Part shown: in pieces, positions 32,093 to 45,195 of the stretch
Layout: each line of letters starts with the position of its first letter
How positions within the stretch are numbered: the first letter of the stretch is position 1
Assembly: GCA_037176845.1 (NCBI GenBank)
Contig: JAYKXP010000036.1
Span: 434,001-498,000, forward strand
Direction: 5' to 3'
Source of the DNA: Paramarasmius palmivorus
Lineage: Eukaryota; Basidiomycota; Agaricomycetes; Agaricales; Marasmiaceae
DNA length: 64,000 nt
Notes under the pieces: generated by a model
Seen by the model: the letters and a program-made list of their open reading frames with translations, nothing else
Told to the model about the DNA's origin: nothing
Database searches by the model: none
Translations under genes and position numbers: made by a program

Positions 32093-32611
32093 TGGAGTTG
32101 TGCCGTGGGAAATGTGCTCACTCTGACAACACTCAAACAGTCACCGCTGGAACCTACTAGACCTCTGCTACTATATGTTACAGTCTGCTGTAACCTGTTG
32201 TAACCTCCTTCCGCCGCCCGACTTGGCTTGTCGCAACTTCTCGTTATGCAATTTAGTTTCGGTCCGCAACATTCAACAGTCGGAAGTTGTTGCAATTTTA
32301 GGATGTGGGGGCATTCGATCGATCTGAAAGCCGACCGTCATCTAGTAATATTTATCATTCCTATGGGCTCGATATTGAAGAATGTCCCTGGCTACAAATC
32401 CGACATTGTATACTGGTAAGCTTTGGAAGCTTCTGCAAAGTAGAACGATCCTGAAAATTGCATAGGTTGTTTTACAAGGCGTCTTACTTTGCTTGGTTTC
32501 GACTTTCGTCTTCTCGTTTCAGTGTCAATGATCAAATGTCGCATCTAATACCCGTTACCGAACGTTTACCTGACCCGCTTCGTTTTTCAAATATGGTCGT
32601 GGCTTATATTC
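32093..32611. other. Divergent intergenic region upstream of SNARE and GH92 genes
   Basis: No gene was seen; it probably holds both promoters. Confidence 0.5.
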
Positions 32612-35600
32612 ATGAGGAACATGGTCGGAAAGCTTCATACCCATGGCTCCCGGCTAAGCTCTCGAAGCAGCCTCCTGCTGTCTTCCCTGTTCTTGGTTGT
32701 TGCGGTCAACGCGCAGCCTTCTCCAGACGTTCAGAATAGGATTTCAAGTGCTATCAAGAATGCCGGGTCCCAGTCTAATCCAGATTACACCGCTTTTGTC
32801 AATCCTTTCATTGGTACAGGTACGAGCATTTCTACATTCTCACTGTTTTTGGGCACTGAAGCCGAGTCCGTGTAGATAATTTCGGCGACGTATGGTGCGT
32901 TACCCAATTTTACCAGGGCTTCAAATGCTCAAAGTACCTCGTAGTCCCGGTGCCTCCGTTCCTTTTGGCATGGTATGACTCTAGGCCATCTACGCGTATA
33001 CATACTCAAGATGTGACTCTGCTCCAGGTCAAATTCTCGACCGATCTCACTGGTTATGCCCCCGCTGGATACGTCACAGACCCAACACAGAAGATTCGGG
33101 GAATCAGTCCTCTCCATGACAGTGGCACTGGCTCCTCTCTTGGCAGTTACGGTAACTTTGAGGTTATGCCTTTGACGTGCGATGGTGGCTTCGACAATTG
33201 TACTACCCTCCTCAACGATCGTTTGAGGCTTCGCAAACTCAACACAGATGGTATGTTCTTCCTCTTTAAGGATGTTCATTCGTTGACATTATGTTTTGAG
33301 ACGCTTACCCTGGATACTTTGCGCAAACGATGGACAACGATATTAAGATGGAGGCTACATCGACAAGACGCGCTGGTATTGAGAGGTTCACGTTCCCCGG
33401 TAACGGTTCAAAGCCATACTTTGTCATTGGTGCGCCATTCGTCCTGTGCTTCCGCTGGTTTTACTGATGACTTTGATCAAGATATGACGAACGATCTCCC
33501 CAACTCGTTCAAGGCCGGCAACCTGAGTATCGATGCTCAGAAGGGACGTATCACTGTCGGCGGCCTTTTCCAGTCAAGGTCCGCTCACCATACCATCTCT
33601 AAACCACATATTGATAAACAACCCTTTAGCTTTGGGCCTCAAGATGACCGGAATGTTTACGCTGCCTATGCATGCTACGATGTCCTTGACGGTGGTAAAC
33701 TCGAGTTGGATGAGTACGGTATCTGGAACGACACTGGGTACGTTCGCCCACAGGTCCACACGTCCGCTGTATAGCTAGCTGATCATATCCCAGGAAATCA
33801 AAGGGACAAACCGATCTCGATGTTGCCCGGGGGTCCTTTGGAGACGGCTACCAAGCCGGCGCCTTGATCTCCTACAAAGGCACACCGTCCTCCATCACCT
33901 GGAAAGTCGGAGTATCATTCCGAACACCAGAACAAGCCTGTGCGAACATTGACTCCGAAATCGGCTCATCGTCGTTCGAAGATATCGTTGCACAGAGCAA
34001 GGCGTTGTGGAACGAGAAACTCCGTAAGATCGAACTTGACGTGGCCAACACACCGGAGAATGTGGTCGAGATGTTTTACTCGTCCTTGTATCGAGCGAGC
34101 TTGACACCGGTGAGTGGCATCTGAGCACCTGACGTGTATTCCTTTGCTTACTCGAACTTAGAACAACGCCACAGGCGAATCGCAGGGTACTTACTCTCCT
34201 GGGTTTGCCACGACCAAGGCCTATTACTTCGACTCTCTGTATTGCAGGTACCTATTGGGTTCTCTTCTCAGGAAGATCCTTCGCTAAGATTTGAACTTTA
34301 GCTGGGATACCTTCCGCACGTTCTTCCCATTGATGTCACTGACCTCTCCCGTGGAATTTGCGGAGATTGTCGATACTTACCTCGATGGATGGCGTATTGA
34401 AGGATGGATGCCGGAGTGCAGGTGCGTTAAAATGTCCGTCCTCCTGTTTTTAATTGATTGATATGATTGCTTCGCAGAGCTAACAACCTTCGTACGTGCC
34501 TGTCTATATTATACTCACTCCGCTTATCTTTTTTGTGCAGCTGGGTGGGCTCAAGGAGGTAGGAGATAACAGTTGTGGCGGCCTCCAACTCGCTGACGCT
34601 CATGACACCTACAGGTTCGAGCGCCGACAATATCGTCTCGCACTTTGCGATGTATTATCACAATGAAGCATCACAGCTGGGAATCAACCTTGACGAGGTG
34701 TATTCGGCGCTGCTTGCTGACGGTGACAATAACCCGCCAAATTGGTACACGGTCGGACGCGAAGTCAACGTTTACAAGTGCGTAATAATACATGCATTCC
34801 CACTACTGTACTCAAGTTGGGCATGCCAGACAATACGGATACGTTCCTTACGATTCTCAAGATCCATCTCCAGGAATACGAACCAGAGAGGCCAGCAGAA
34901 CGTTAGAGGTGTGTTTAATCGTTGAAATATCTGTGCAATGCTGATATTAGGGAATCTAGTACGCCTTTGAAGATTTCGGTATCCGACAAGTGGCACTGTT
35001 GCTGGGAAAGACGGATGACGAACGAAGATATGCCAATCGTTCGTTGGTAATAACACTCTTTCAGCACGCTAGAAGAGTTGCTTACCCGTTTTTCAACAGA
35101 ACTATAGGAACGTCTGGGATCCCTCGGTTCAAAGTGATGGATACCAAGGTACCAACTACTCGTCACTCATGATACGCGATACTAATATTTGTTAAGGATT
35201 TATGCAGAAGCGTTATCGAGATGGAAAGTTCCAATATACCGACCCCGTCTGGTGTTCACCGAGGGATACCGGATCCCGTTCTTGTTCCTTGCAAAGCGAC
35301 AATGATTCCGGCTTTTACGAGTCCTCGTCATGGGAGTACAGTTTGTAAGTGCACGCGCTCTGTTGATATCCATTCACTCAGGTTTCGTTAGCTACGCTCC
35401 ACAGGACATAGCTGGTTTGATAACCTTGATGGGCGGTCCGGTTCGTATATTCAATTTCACATCATAACTCATCTGACTGTGTTGAAGGATACCTTTGTCA
35501 AGCGATTGGACCACTTTTTCGATGTACGTATGTTGCGATACCACCGCGTGCGCTAGGTGCTAAGGCTTCATCTACAGGGTGGGTACTATCTTGCCGGCAA

Positions 35601-36225
35601 CGAACCCTCTTTCCAGGTACAGACTCGGCCATTAATGTGGGCTTCCAGATGATACTCAATCATGTGTTCGTAGACACCCATCGAATATCATTATGCAAAC
35701 CAGCCTACCAAGTCCGTCGATCGTGTCCGGGATGTAGTCTTCTCTAATTTTGACATCAGTGAGTTGGTTCTTGAGGTGATCCCTAATGCATCTAACGACT
35801 CTTCATCAGCTCCTGGCGGCTTGCCAGGTAACGACGATCAGGCTGCGATGGCATCTCTTCTTATATTCCATCTCCTGGGCCTATACCCCGTTCCCTCAAC
35901 CACCCATATCCTCGTTATCTCGCCATTCATTCCGAAGTACACTATCCACAACGACTTCCTCGGAAAGTCTACGACAGTGACCGTCAAGGGCTATGACCGC
36001 AATTCGGTGCAAAAGACGATTCCAGAAGGTGCAGCGGCATATGTGAAGGGCGTTACCATCAACGGGAAGCCTTCATTGTCTAGGTGTTACTTCGACTTTT
36101 ACGATGTCTTCAGGGAGGGAGGAAATGTCGAGATAGAGGTCACCGCAGACAAATCAGAGGCCAACGACTGCTTGGGCGTTTTGCCAGAAAGTCTGTCTAC
36201 GGGCGGATTTGCAAAGGCACGCTGA
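32612..36225 (+). CDS. Secreted GH92 alpha-1,2-mannosidase
   Basis: The gene has more than ten short introns; only the span is given. The first exon (ATG 32612, or Met at 32621) encodes a signal peptide ending AVNAQ, then YTAFVNPFIGTG. The next exons give NFGDV and PGASVPFGMVKFSTDL, the typical GH92 start. Later landmarks in order: ISPLHDSGTG, NVYAAYACYDV, EMFYSSLYRA, SWDTFRTFFPL, GWAQGG, NNPPNW, GYYLAGNEPS and GNDDQAAM with a C-terminal beta domain ending at TGA 36223-36225. GH92 enzymes are calcium-dependent exo-mannosidases that trim alpha-mannans and N-glycans. No break was seen. It ends 59 bp from the convergent GH45 gene. Confidence 0.88.
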
Positions 36226-36284
36226 ACGCCGCACTTTCCACATGTCGTACTAAACATGCGTCGGACACAGTATTCCTTATTTAT

Positions 36285-36979
36285 TCAACATGATACCTCT
36301 GTAAAGGTTCCCGTCAATGCACCATGACCTGATGGAAAGAACGCGGAAGCGCCGCCATCGTCGTTGCAGATGTCAAAGCTTCAATCAAGACATTGAGATA
36401 TTTCCGGTCGCGAAAACGTTAGGGCCTACTTACTGCGAAGATACACCGTGTTGGTTGACTGGATTGCTCGATGTTTGCCCACACCATTCCTATTGAACAA
36501 TGATTAAGACTCCAGCTTTGCATTGGCAGTGAGATTGCGTACCTCGTTCCCAGCGGCAGGGCAGAGGTTGTTTATCTGAAGGATGGGTGATCACTAAGCC
36601 TCCACAGAAGCCCCGTTAAGCTATGAATGTTTACCTTCACCTTGATTGAATTGAAAGGGCCTTGGTAATTGGGAGAAAATGGGTCCGCTGTGCCAGTTAG
36701 CTGGAAGCACCGGCCACATCCAGGACCCGCGCCTTGACCGGGTCCAGCACCAAAGTTGAGCTGATTGAGAGCCGCAGTGTGTAGCCCACCACCTGTGATA
36801 CCACAAGCCACTGTAATTTGAGAGATTCGGTGTGAGTTGCAGGTGATGATAGTTACGATGGCTATTTCCTTACCGTTCGATCCACAGCCTGTATAGCTGG
36901 TGAAAGATGCAGTGCCACTAGCAGCAAAAGCACATGGAAGCAATCCAAAAACAGCCAACAATGGTGCCAGTAAAGCCAT
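36285..36979 (-). CDS. GH45 endoglucanase (Cel45 subfamily C, expansin-like fold), C-terminally shortened
   Basis: Minus-strand exons 36979-36874, 36810-36635, 36575-36543, 36489-36434 and 36378-36285 encode 154 aa. A signal peptide (about 1-19, ending AFAA) is followed by SFTSYTGCGS, CGITGGG, GRCFQLTG, NLCPAAGNE, EWCGQT, HFDIC and PSGHGALTGTF. This is the double-psi barrel of basidiomycete Cel45 enzymes that cut beta-1,4-glucan; HFDIC holds the family's proposed acid residue. The reading frame stops straight after TEVSC. In Cel45 enzymes as I remember them about 30 more residues with further cysteines follow, so this copy may be unstable or altered. Confidence 0.8.
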
Positions 36980-37808
36980 TTGTATGATGCTCGGGTTTCC
37001 TGGGCTTTTAACATGGCTCTTTATAAACCTACATCGCGTGAACCTCGGTTCTCTCGTGGTATTTTATTGCTTATTTCCGGTTTCTCTAAGCCTCGTCCAG
37101 AGCTTGGTAACCATCAGTTAGGTCGCCAGTAACCTTGAGGCTGAATATGGGCCGAGTTTACAACCTATATACACGAGGAAATTTGTCTGCCTTGACTTAT
37201 TAGGCAGGAATCATTTGAACAGTATAGGCTTACCTAGTCCATACAATCTTAAGTTTTATTCCATGGCTAAGCGCTAAGTACTTGAAGCAGATACTCGCAA
37301 TCAGAGAAACCCACCGAAACTGTCCGACGTCCTTCAGAACTCAGACTCTTTGAGAACCAGTGACCTTCCCTGCGTCCCTGAGATATATAAGAGACCTATA
37401 TTGGTGTCCGTTGCATGGTCATCACAGTAGCTTCCAGCAAACTTCCGTCACCTAAACGCGCTCGTCGAGTCCCCTGTAGCTACGCTAGATCGAAGCCACG
37501 ATGGATGACGACAGTAGAAGTTGAAGAGGAAATGGTGACTGACATAATCAGATTTTAGGGTCGCGAGTACTGTACATGTACAACGGGAACTTGCATGGAA
37601 TTGTTCTATACAACAAGTGTACTTGCGACTGATTAGCCTGTAAAACAAATCGAAAACATGTAGCGAACAAAGACAATTAGAGATAATGTTCAGATTGCTA
37701 GATACTCGTAGATTGCAAGTCAAGGCATAACTATATTCGGTCACTGTCCTTACGATTATCAGCCTCCATCCTAACAAGCAGTGATAGGACATACCAAATA
37801 TTAAATAT
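36980..37808. other. Intergenic region
   Basis: No gene was seen between two minus-strand genes. An ATATATAAGAG stretch at 37381-37391 could belong to a promoter. Confidence 0.45.
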
Positions 37809-40800
37809 CTATCTAGGTGGCATATACCGCCGGTCATCCCTTGGATCAGGCCGATAGTTATTTGAATAGCCTCCTGCCATAGCACCTCTCCCGGGGCTCC
37901 TAGGTCTATCGTAACTTGCAGGGTACTCAGGTCTTCTGTATTCTGACACTGGAGCCGGTGGTGCCCGATGAGAATCGTAATCAGTGGAATACCTTGCTGG
38001 GCCCGAAGGGTAGGCAGCAGGCTCTCTTGGTCGAGTATAAACCACAGTAGAAGCAGGAGCAACGGGCGGCGGTGGTGGTGGCGGATAATCCTCGCGAGGA
38101 CGTTTCAGTGGGGGTCGATCATCCACCACTGCATTAGGTGCCCTTCTAACAGGACTTGGGCTACGTTGTCGGACCCTTGAGGAAAATGATGCCAATGCAA
38201 CGGCAGATTGGGGATGGTTGTGGGGATTGACAGTGTGTCTTAACCTTTCATAGCGATCTCGGTCGTCGTGCGGCGGAGGCGGCGGCGGCGGATACTCGAG
38301 CTTTGACCCGTTCGTAGGTGGCCGCGCAGGCAAAGAATCTCTTTCCCTGGTGGGATCCGCAGATCTTGCCGGAGGGTAGATGTTCAACTGGGCTGTTCGC
38401 CTGCTGTCATGCTCCTCTCTGGTTTCCCACCCAGGGGCACGTGATGTCGAACTTGATGGAAGTGGTGGTCCAGGTTCACGTTCGTAACGCTCTCTCTCTG
38501 GAGGTGCAGGTGGAGGATATGTGGATCGCGATTTCCAGTACGGATCATCTTCTGCCCCATTCCAGTCTCTTCTCCTATCGTAGTCGTATGGTGGATAATC
38601 TCTCGTAGCTGCCGGTGCCGCACGTCTGTCCCGGTCTTCATACGACGGTGGAGGGTAGTGATGTGGTGGTGACGTTCTCCCCGACCCAGAAGGCACTCGC
38701 GCACGATCTCTGTCGTGAGGTGGGTACCTCGTATGACGGTCGGGATATCTGACATTCATATCCATCCTGTCCCTTTCCCTATCGCGGTCCACATATGCCC
38801 TATCATCGGGTCGATAGCTGTTGGCACCTGGAGGAGGAACGTTTGCACTGGTTGTTCGTTCCCTCGAAGCCTCTCTGCGATAAGAGTCCTGTCTCCCGCT
38901 ACCACCTCCAACGCTCGGTGCTGGTGAGGAATCCCTGACCGACGGAGCTACAGAGCTCGACCTTGCATGAGCAATGTCTCTGGCCACTGACGCAGACCTC
39001 GACGGATACCGTCCTCGTGGTTCGGTTCTTGTTGGCGGCGGTGGTAGTCCAGCGCCACTTGGCGGGAAACTTTCGCGTGCTAACGGTCGTCCGCGTTCGT
39101 CAGGTGCCAGAGGACCAGATGGAGTGGCAGTCCTCGGGGAGATAGCACTGGAGCCACTGGCAGACCTCTCGCGAGGATCACGCACATCAGGGTCAAGGCT
39201 AGCAGGTGTTTTAGGAGGATCAGAACCATTGATGCCTGTGCTGGTTGGTGCCTGAGATATTCTTTGTTCAAGAGTAGGTTGTTGCCTTCCAGTAGTTGCC
39301 GTAGCGGGCGAGGCGTTGTTGGAAGCGTTAGCAGCAGGTTCAGAAGGAGGCACAGTGCTTCCTCTGGCAGGAGGTTGATTGAGACGCTCTTGTAGTGTAG
39401 GCACTCGAGAACTAATTCTCTCTTCAAGGGTAGGTACGCGAGTCTTCTCCTCTGATTGGGCTGGCGATGTAGGGATAGGTCGACCATTTCGATCTTCAAC
39501 AAAACTTCGACCAGGTCCCGGTACTGCAAGAGGCGCGGTAGAAACGGATAACGGAGCACCACCGCGAGTAGAGACACGAGGATCAGCAGACATATGAGTT
39601 TCTACACGGCGGTCGTCCGGATACATAGCCCTGCGGTCATAGTCGCGATCGTCGGGACGAGTATGGTATCTGTCATCCATGCGTTGCGCTGATGGGTAAC
39701 GATCACGTTCGTCAGTTCTCTGGCGATCGTCCAGGGGGCGGGGGTTGGGTCGATCACGGTCATCCCTTCTACGATTATCGTCGTATCTTCGAGATGGGTA
39801 CAAATCCGGTTCGTACCTTCGAGAGTCGGAGGGAACAGCTGCTCTGAAGTCATCTCTATCGTAACGACTATCAATGGGGCGACGGTCGCGATCCCAAGAT
39901 TCTCGTTCTCGCTCTCTGTCACGATCTCTTGGGTCATAGTACCTGGAATCTCCAGTACTACCAGATGGCGGTGGTAAAGCGGAGCCGTTGCCAGGAGTAG
40001 CGACGGCGGAGTCTCGACGAGCAGGAATGAATTCTCTACTTATCGACTCATCTGGGTATGGTTTTGTGTCCGCGTAAGGTTTTGTATCTCCAGGCGACTG
40101 ATAATGAGAGCTATGTTTGGCGTCATCGGTATGGGTGATACGGGCGGCAAGAGGTGTGGCGTTGGCAAGCGACATTGGTTCGTCTTCAGGTTCGGCCGCG
40201 AGTTTGACGTCGGGGGGATAATTTGCAGTCTTGAGAGTAGTATAAGGCGAATCGTCGACAGAAGTAGAAGCTTGACCACTCTGATTTTGATAGTGCTAGA
40301 GTGAAATTTTCAGTACTATTCAGAAGAGGAGGCGAATAAACGAGAGACGATACATTGCTCTGCACAGATTTTCGTGCCATGTCTTTCCCTTGTAAGCGTG
40401 GAGGTCGACTAGCAATTTCTTCCGACGTTTTCTCTTGTCCTGAATGCGTAATCTGGCCGAGGAAAAGAGCAGCAAGAGCTTCTGGTTTCGGCTCTGTTGT
40501 AAACAGCTGGTGCTGACTGCTTTTTATAATATTCTTGAGATTTTCCAGTTTTTCGAGGTCATTACTTCCTGGTATTATGGCTGCTGCTGGTGCTGCTGGC
40601 GGAGGAACGGCTGGATATGTGGATGCTTGCGACTGATTCACGAAATTTGGAAAGAAAGCAGGAGCGAGGAAATGAGAGGGGCCATTGGACATAGTCTGGT
40701 CGTCGTCGACGGAATGGTGATGGTTCGAGTTGAAGAGAGTATCAGAGTCGCCAGTGAGGGTCGTCACGGTCCTTTCCCGAGCCTGTTGCCTCCCCTTCCG

Positions 40801-40833
40801 CTTCAGAGCATTCTTGTTGTGCCTTGATGACAT
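37809..40833 (-). CDS. Arg/Asp/Pro-rich disordered protein (RD-repeat type), function unknown
   Basis: Two minus-strand exons (40833-40354 and 40280-37809) joined over a GTATCG...CAG intron encode 983 aa. The N-terminus is basic (HNKNALKRKGRQQARER), with an Ala/Pro segment and EPKPEALAALFLGQI. From about residue 200 the sequence is dominated by RD, RDRDRERE, DDR and RYP motifs and polyproline, ending RDDRRYMPPR. Such composition is typical of RNA-binding or splicing/transcription condensate proteins, which is only an inference; no folded domain was recognised. Confidence 0.75.
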
Positions 40834-41194
40834 TCGTAGGCGCCTTGTTTGGCCCAGTTCGATCAGTTTTTAACCGACAAGCCAATAATTCTCTGCTCAC
40901 CCCCGGGATCTGCAAATATTCTGGCTGTTCTCTTCTGAAAGTTATCTGCCAACGAAGCTTCTGCTGGGAAATCCTTTTTTGTTCGTTGCGTGACTCTTCT
41001 TCTTACCTAGGTCAGTGATCCGATTACAAAGTTCTTTCAGCATATGGGTAGCCATTCATTCTCACAATCGCATTGTAGACTTCTATTCTACTATAAAACG
41101 CGGTAGACAAAGCGTAGATCTCTTGTGTACAATTTGTATACTTGAATTACACGGTATCGTAAAGCTGCTGTATGAGGGTCGTACATTAATGAGT
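40834..41194. other. Intergenic region between two minus-strand genes
   Basis: No gene was seen; it should hold the promoter of the RD-rich gene and the 3' region of SSE1. Confidence 0.5.
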
Positions 41195-43778
41195 CTAGTC
41201 TACATCCATCTCCGGGGGACCGTTGTCCTTTTGCTCCTTCGGTGCCTCACCTCCGGTCTTCGCCTGATCTGGGTTGGGAGTTTGGGTCCCGCTCTTGGGA
41301 GTTCCAGTTCCCGGCGTGGGCACGACAGGTGGTTTGGGCTTGGGCTTGGTCAGGATTGGGGTGGCAAAGTAAATCACCTCATCCCTCTTCTTCCCGATCT
41401 CAGCCGTCGTCAAAACAGGATCCGCATATTTGGGTCTCTCGCTCTGGCGAACGATCTGGTCTTCCAGCCATTTCTGAACCGTTGCGACCTTTTCGACGAC
41501 GGCCTGTTTATCCTTCTCCTCAATGTGGCTGAACCTTTCCTCGCCCGAGGTGGCCTGAGCCATGTAGCTGTTCAGCGTCTCGCGGAGCTGGCTGATGGCT
41601 TTCGCACGGTCTTCGTTCTCCTTCCAACGGAAGGTGATGGGGTCACCGAGGGCCTTGAGTGCATCAAGGCGGCTGACGTATGCAGACTTGGTCGCATCTT
41701 CGCCTTCTTCAGTGTAGAGCCAATCCTCGGCCTCTTGAAGAGCAGCAAGAAGTTTGGACTTCTCATCAGGTGTAACGAAAGTGGCATAGCGCTCATCGAG
41801 TTTGCCACGCATGTCATAAACGTACTCCTCGAGAGCGTTCTTGCGGTCCTGTAATTAATGGTCAGCTATTGCTAAGCTTGATTATCGAATATAACAACTT
41901 GCCTCAGTGTCCATAACCAGCTTGTCGGCGGCATGCATCTGATTCTCTAGCTCCTTCAAGCTGTCGACTACAGACTTGTCTAGGGATGAGTTGCCGGCGA
42001 CGAACTTGATGTCGACCTTCTTCACAACCTTCTTCTTCTTCGGAGGGGCAGGAGTACCATCCTGAGTCTCAACATCCATGGCTTGTGTGTCCTCCTTTTC
42101 TTCGATGTGCTCAACGTAAGCATTCTCAAACGACATCACACCGTGAGCGTTGAGACGCGTCTTGAGCTTGACGCAAGTAGCGTCACCATTAGGTTCTGGT
42201 GGAACTTCTTTAGCAGTGAATCGGCCAACCCATGGGTTGATGCCGCCAGGAAGTTTTGAGGGCTCTGCGTAAACAGCTTCGATTTCGAAAGGCTCCTTGC
42301 GATAGAAGGAAAGGATCTTGGTAGAGGGGATGGGGTTACCGTGGTTGAAGACGACGAGTTCTGTGTCTTCATCGGGGTCGGAAGGAGTGGGATTCCACTG
42401 GACTTTGATGGGGTAGTGGCTGATGTCACTTATATGGAAGTCACGGACGCGGAAAATGGGGGAAAGCATGGCACAGGCGAAGGTTGCTCCACGAGCAACA
42501 GCTTCGTCCTGGTTGAGGGTGAAGGAAAGGGTCTTTCCGGGGAAGGCTGCTTGAATGCGAGCCTTAACAGAAGGTACACGGGTGGTACCACCAATGAGCT
42601 CGATGGCATCGATCTCGTCGATGGAAATGCCGGAGTCTGCTAGCGCCTGCTCTAAAGGCGCGTTAATGCGTGATAGTTCGTCTGCGATGAGGCTTTCAAG
42701 CTCCTCGCGAGTGAGCTTCGAGGAAGCATCGATGTCGTTCATAATAGATTCGACGTTGAGAGGAGCCTCCGCGTTGGCGGAGAGCACCTTCTTTAACTTC
42801 TCGCAACCAGCTGCCAAACGGAATTTTGCCTTTGGATTTGACAAGACGTCGATCTTGTACTTGGTCTTGAACTCTTCAGCAAAGTGCTTAACGAGGGCGA
42901 AGTCGATGTCACGGCCACCAAGGTTCCGGTCGTAGGCTGTACTCTTCACTGTGAGCTGGCCTTTGGCAAAGGCAACAACTGCAACAGACATAGAGGAGTG
43001 ACCAACATCAACGAAAACGACATTTCTGGGGTTATCGCTGTCGGGGAGATCGGACTTGGTGATACCGTATCCTAGGGCAGCCGCAGTGGTTTCATTTATG
43101 AGGCGAAGAACATTAAGACCAGCAATTGCCGCAGCATCGAGCATTGCTCGTCTTTGGATGTCGGTGAACCATCCTGGAACGGCGATAACGACATCCGACA
43201 CGCCAACCTTGAGCTCGTTGGCCGCGATGTCGCGCAACTTGCCAAGGTACATACCGACCAGCTGAGTGGCTGAAAATCTCTGCTTCTCTCCTAAGAAGGT
43301 AACCTGCACCGGCGGTAAGCAAGGGAGACTTGGGTTAATAGCAGAGACAGACGAAAACGTACCTCTACACCAACTGTTCCCTGTACATCGACTAAACTCG
43401 CGTTGATAAACTTCTTCTCGATGTCTTGTACATCAGGATCATTTAACGTTCTTCCAACCAGCCTTTTTAGGCTACCAATCGTGTTCTTGAAATTCGAAGT
43501 CTCTTGTGTCTTTGCGGCCTCACCGATCGCTCTCTGTTTTGGACCAAATCCGACAAGCGATCTGTAGGAAGGGTTAGACAAACACCCTCAAGAACCATTT
43601 CTGAAACTCACGGCGTAGAGCGATTGGAAACTTCGTTCGTGATGATGTCGATTCCTCGATGTCTGGCAACACCGATCTATGAGCGAAAAAACCAGGTCAG
43701 ATTGGAAAATTTTTGAAGATGAAAAATTGGACTTGCTTTTGACCCAGAATTACCAACATCAAATGAAATCACCGACAT
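41195..43778 (-). CDS. SSE1: Hsp110-type chaperone, Hsp70 nucleotide exchange factor (Sse1)
   Basis: Minus-strand exons 43778-43737, 43676-43612, 43561-43363, 43303-41903 and 41848-41195 encode 786 aa. The Hsp70-type ATPase half starts [20 protein letters not shown] and contains [35 protein letters not shown] and [13 protein letters not shown] substrate-binding domain with the long acidic insertion and the extended helical C-terminus of Hsp110 follow, ending PPEMDVD. In yeast Sse1 releases ADP from cytosolic Hsp70 and helps protein disaggregation. Introns 1 and 4 both begin GCAAGT instead of GT; no GT donor at either place keeps the conserved protein sequence. Confidence 0.94.
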
Positions 43779-45195
43779 TTGGCGTAATTTCTTTGAATTT
43801 CTTTGGGTTCCGAAAAATGAAGAGAAACGAGGCGGTAGGTGGGGGTAAAGTCGAAAGTGCTCTGCCCGTCAAGCGCTTGAAAACTTTACAGATATTCTCA
43901 TTCGTGGGTGGCTGTGCACCCCTTCATCTTTTCATCGATCATTCCGTGACGTTCTGGATCCTTCTATAACATTCATCTCTCGTCACTAGTGGCCGACTAG
44001 TGGCTCTTTGGGCACGCTGAAAACATGAGTTGCGTCCAATTCTGCAGCTGTGGTTTAGATCTGTGGCAGAATCACCCTAGCAGGCAAGTTATTTCTGAAA
44101 GTATTTCATAGGTCTGATCTCAACCTTTTTATAAGGTCTTTCAACTGACTTGTCGTGCTAATATTAATGACGCGGTTCGAGCGGCTCTCAGTATTACTAA
44201 CTGGCCAAGGCTTGCGTTGAACGGGCAAGTACCCCAGATCAATGCCGCTACGGCAGTCCTCAGCTAGCAAGCTCAAGTTATACAGGCTCAGTTCAAGGAC
44301 GACTGCCTAAAGTCCCCTATCGGCAAGCTCAGCTCGTACGTCGTTGGATGGCTTCTTGGAATGGGTGTTCTATGCTCTTCAAAGGTGCAACTGTCGTGTC
44401 GCACATCGCATCGAAGTTAAAGCTCAAGCTCAAGCTCCGGCCGCAAGTCTTTGACTTTGAAATTGAATACTTGGCAGAGGCTGAGAAGCTTGAGCTGAAT
44501 TCAAGAGTCAGAACTTTGGCAAATCACCAGGCGACTTTGACGATTCGCCCCACTCCGGATCCGGAACTCGCCATAGCGTCTGGATTCTAGAAGCAAAGGT
44601 CAAGGAACACTTCAGTACCGGTGTCTGCGTCTACGGCTCTGAGATTGGCTCTACACTGTATACAGTATCTCAAATCTCGATGCATTCGAACATAATCAGT
44701 TGCTTCACGATCAACTGGTCTTTCATTACTCTTCTGGAGGGCTAGAACACAGTTTTCAACTTCGGATAGCATCATCCATGATCACGATTAGTACGTGCAC
44801 ATGTACATTTATGCACCAGTTCGTGACGTTACCAATGATAATGAATATTCGAGGGGGATGCACCTCACGATATTAGGCTCCCCGAGCTTGAAAGTCTTAT
44901 TTTCAATGATCCGCATTAGCTCTTGAGTGCAGGCCTTCAGGGTAGAACTACGATGCTAAAACGAGTTATAGAGAGCACTAGCTAGAAGTCCTGAATCTGG
45001 TGAACATTCGACTTGGTAGTCTAGGTAGGTTATTACACGTTCGAACGCAGAAGTTCAGTTAGTGCAAAAGGTCACGAATTCAGACGCGTCCAGATCGTGC
45101 GAAAATTGAAAAATATAGGCTCGTCCCGAGACCCGTGTTCTGCTCACACCGTCCTTTTCGTTGTTGAGAGTTCAGCTCTTGAACTACAAAGCAAG
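43779..45195. other. Divergent intergenic region
   Basis: This 1.4 kb stretch has no recognised gene. A short ORF at 44348-44590 (80 codons, KLKLKLKL stretch) has no support. It must contain the divergent promoters of SSE1 and the uS4m gene. Confidence 0.45.

Noticed and set aside
37448..38062. 204-codon minus-strand ORF rich in Leu and Ile
   Set aside because: It overlaps the end of the RD-rich gene in another frame and its 3' half is intergenic; no domain or splice support.
41015..41854. 279-codon plus-strand ORF
   Set aside because: It is the antisense shadow of the last SSE1 exon.
44348..44590. 80-codon ORF between SSE1 and uS4m
   Set aside because: No homology, no splice partners, repetitive KLKL composition.
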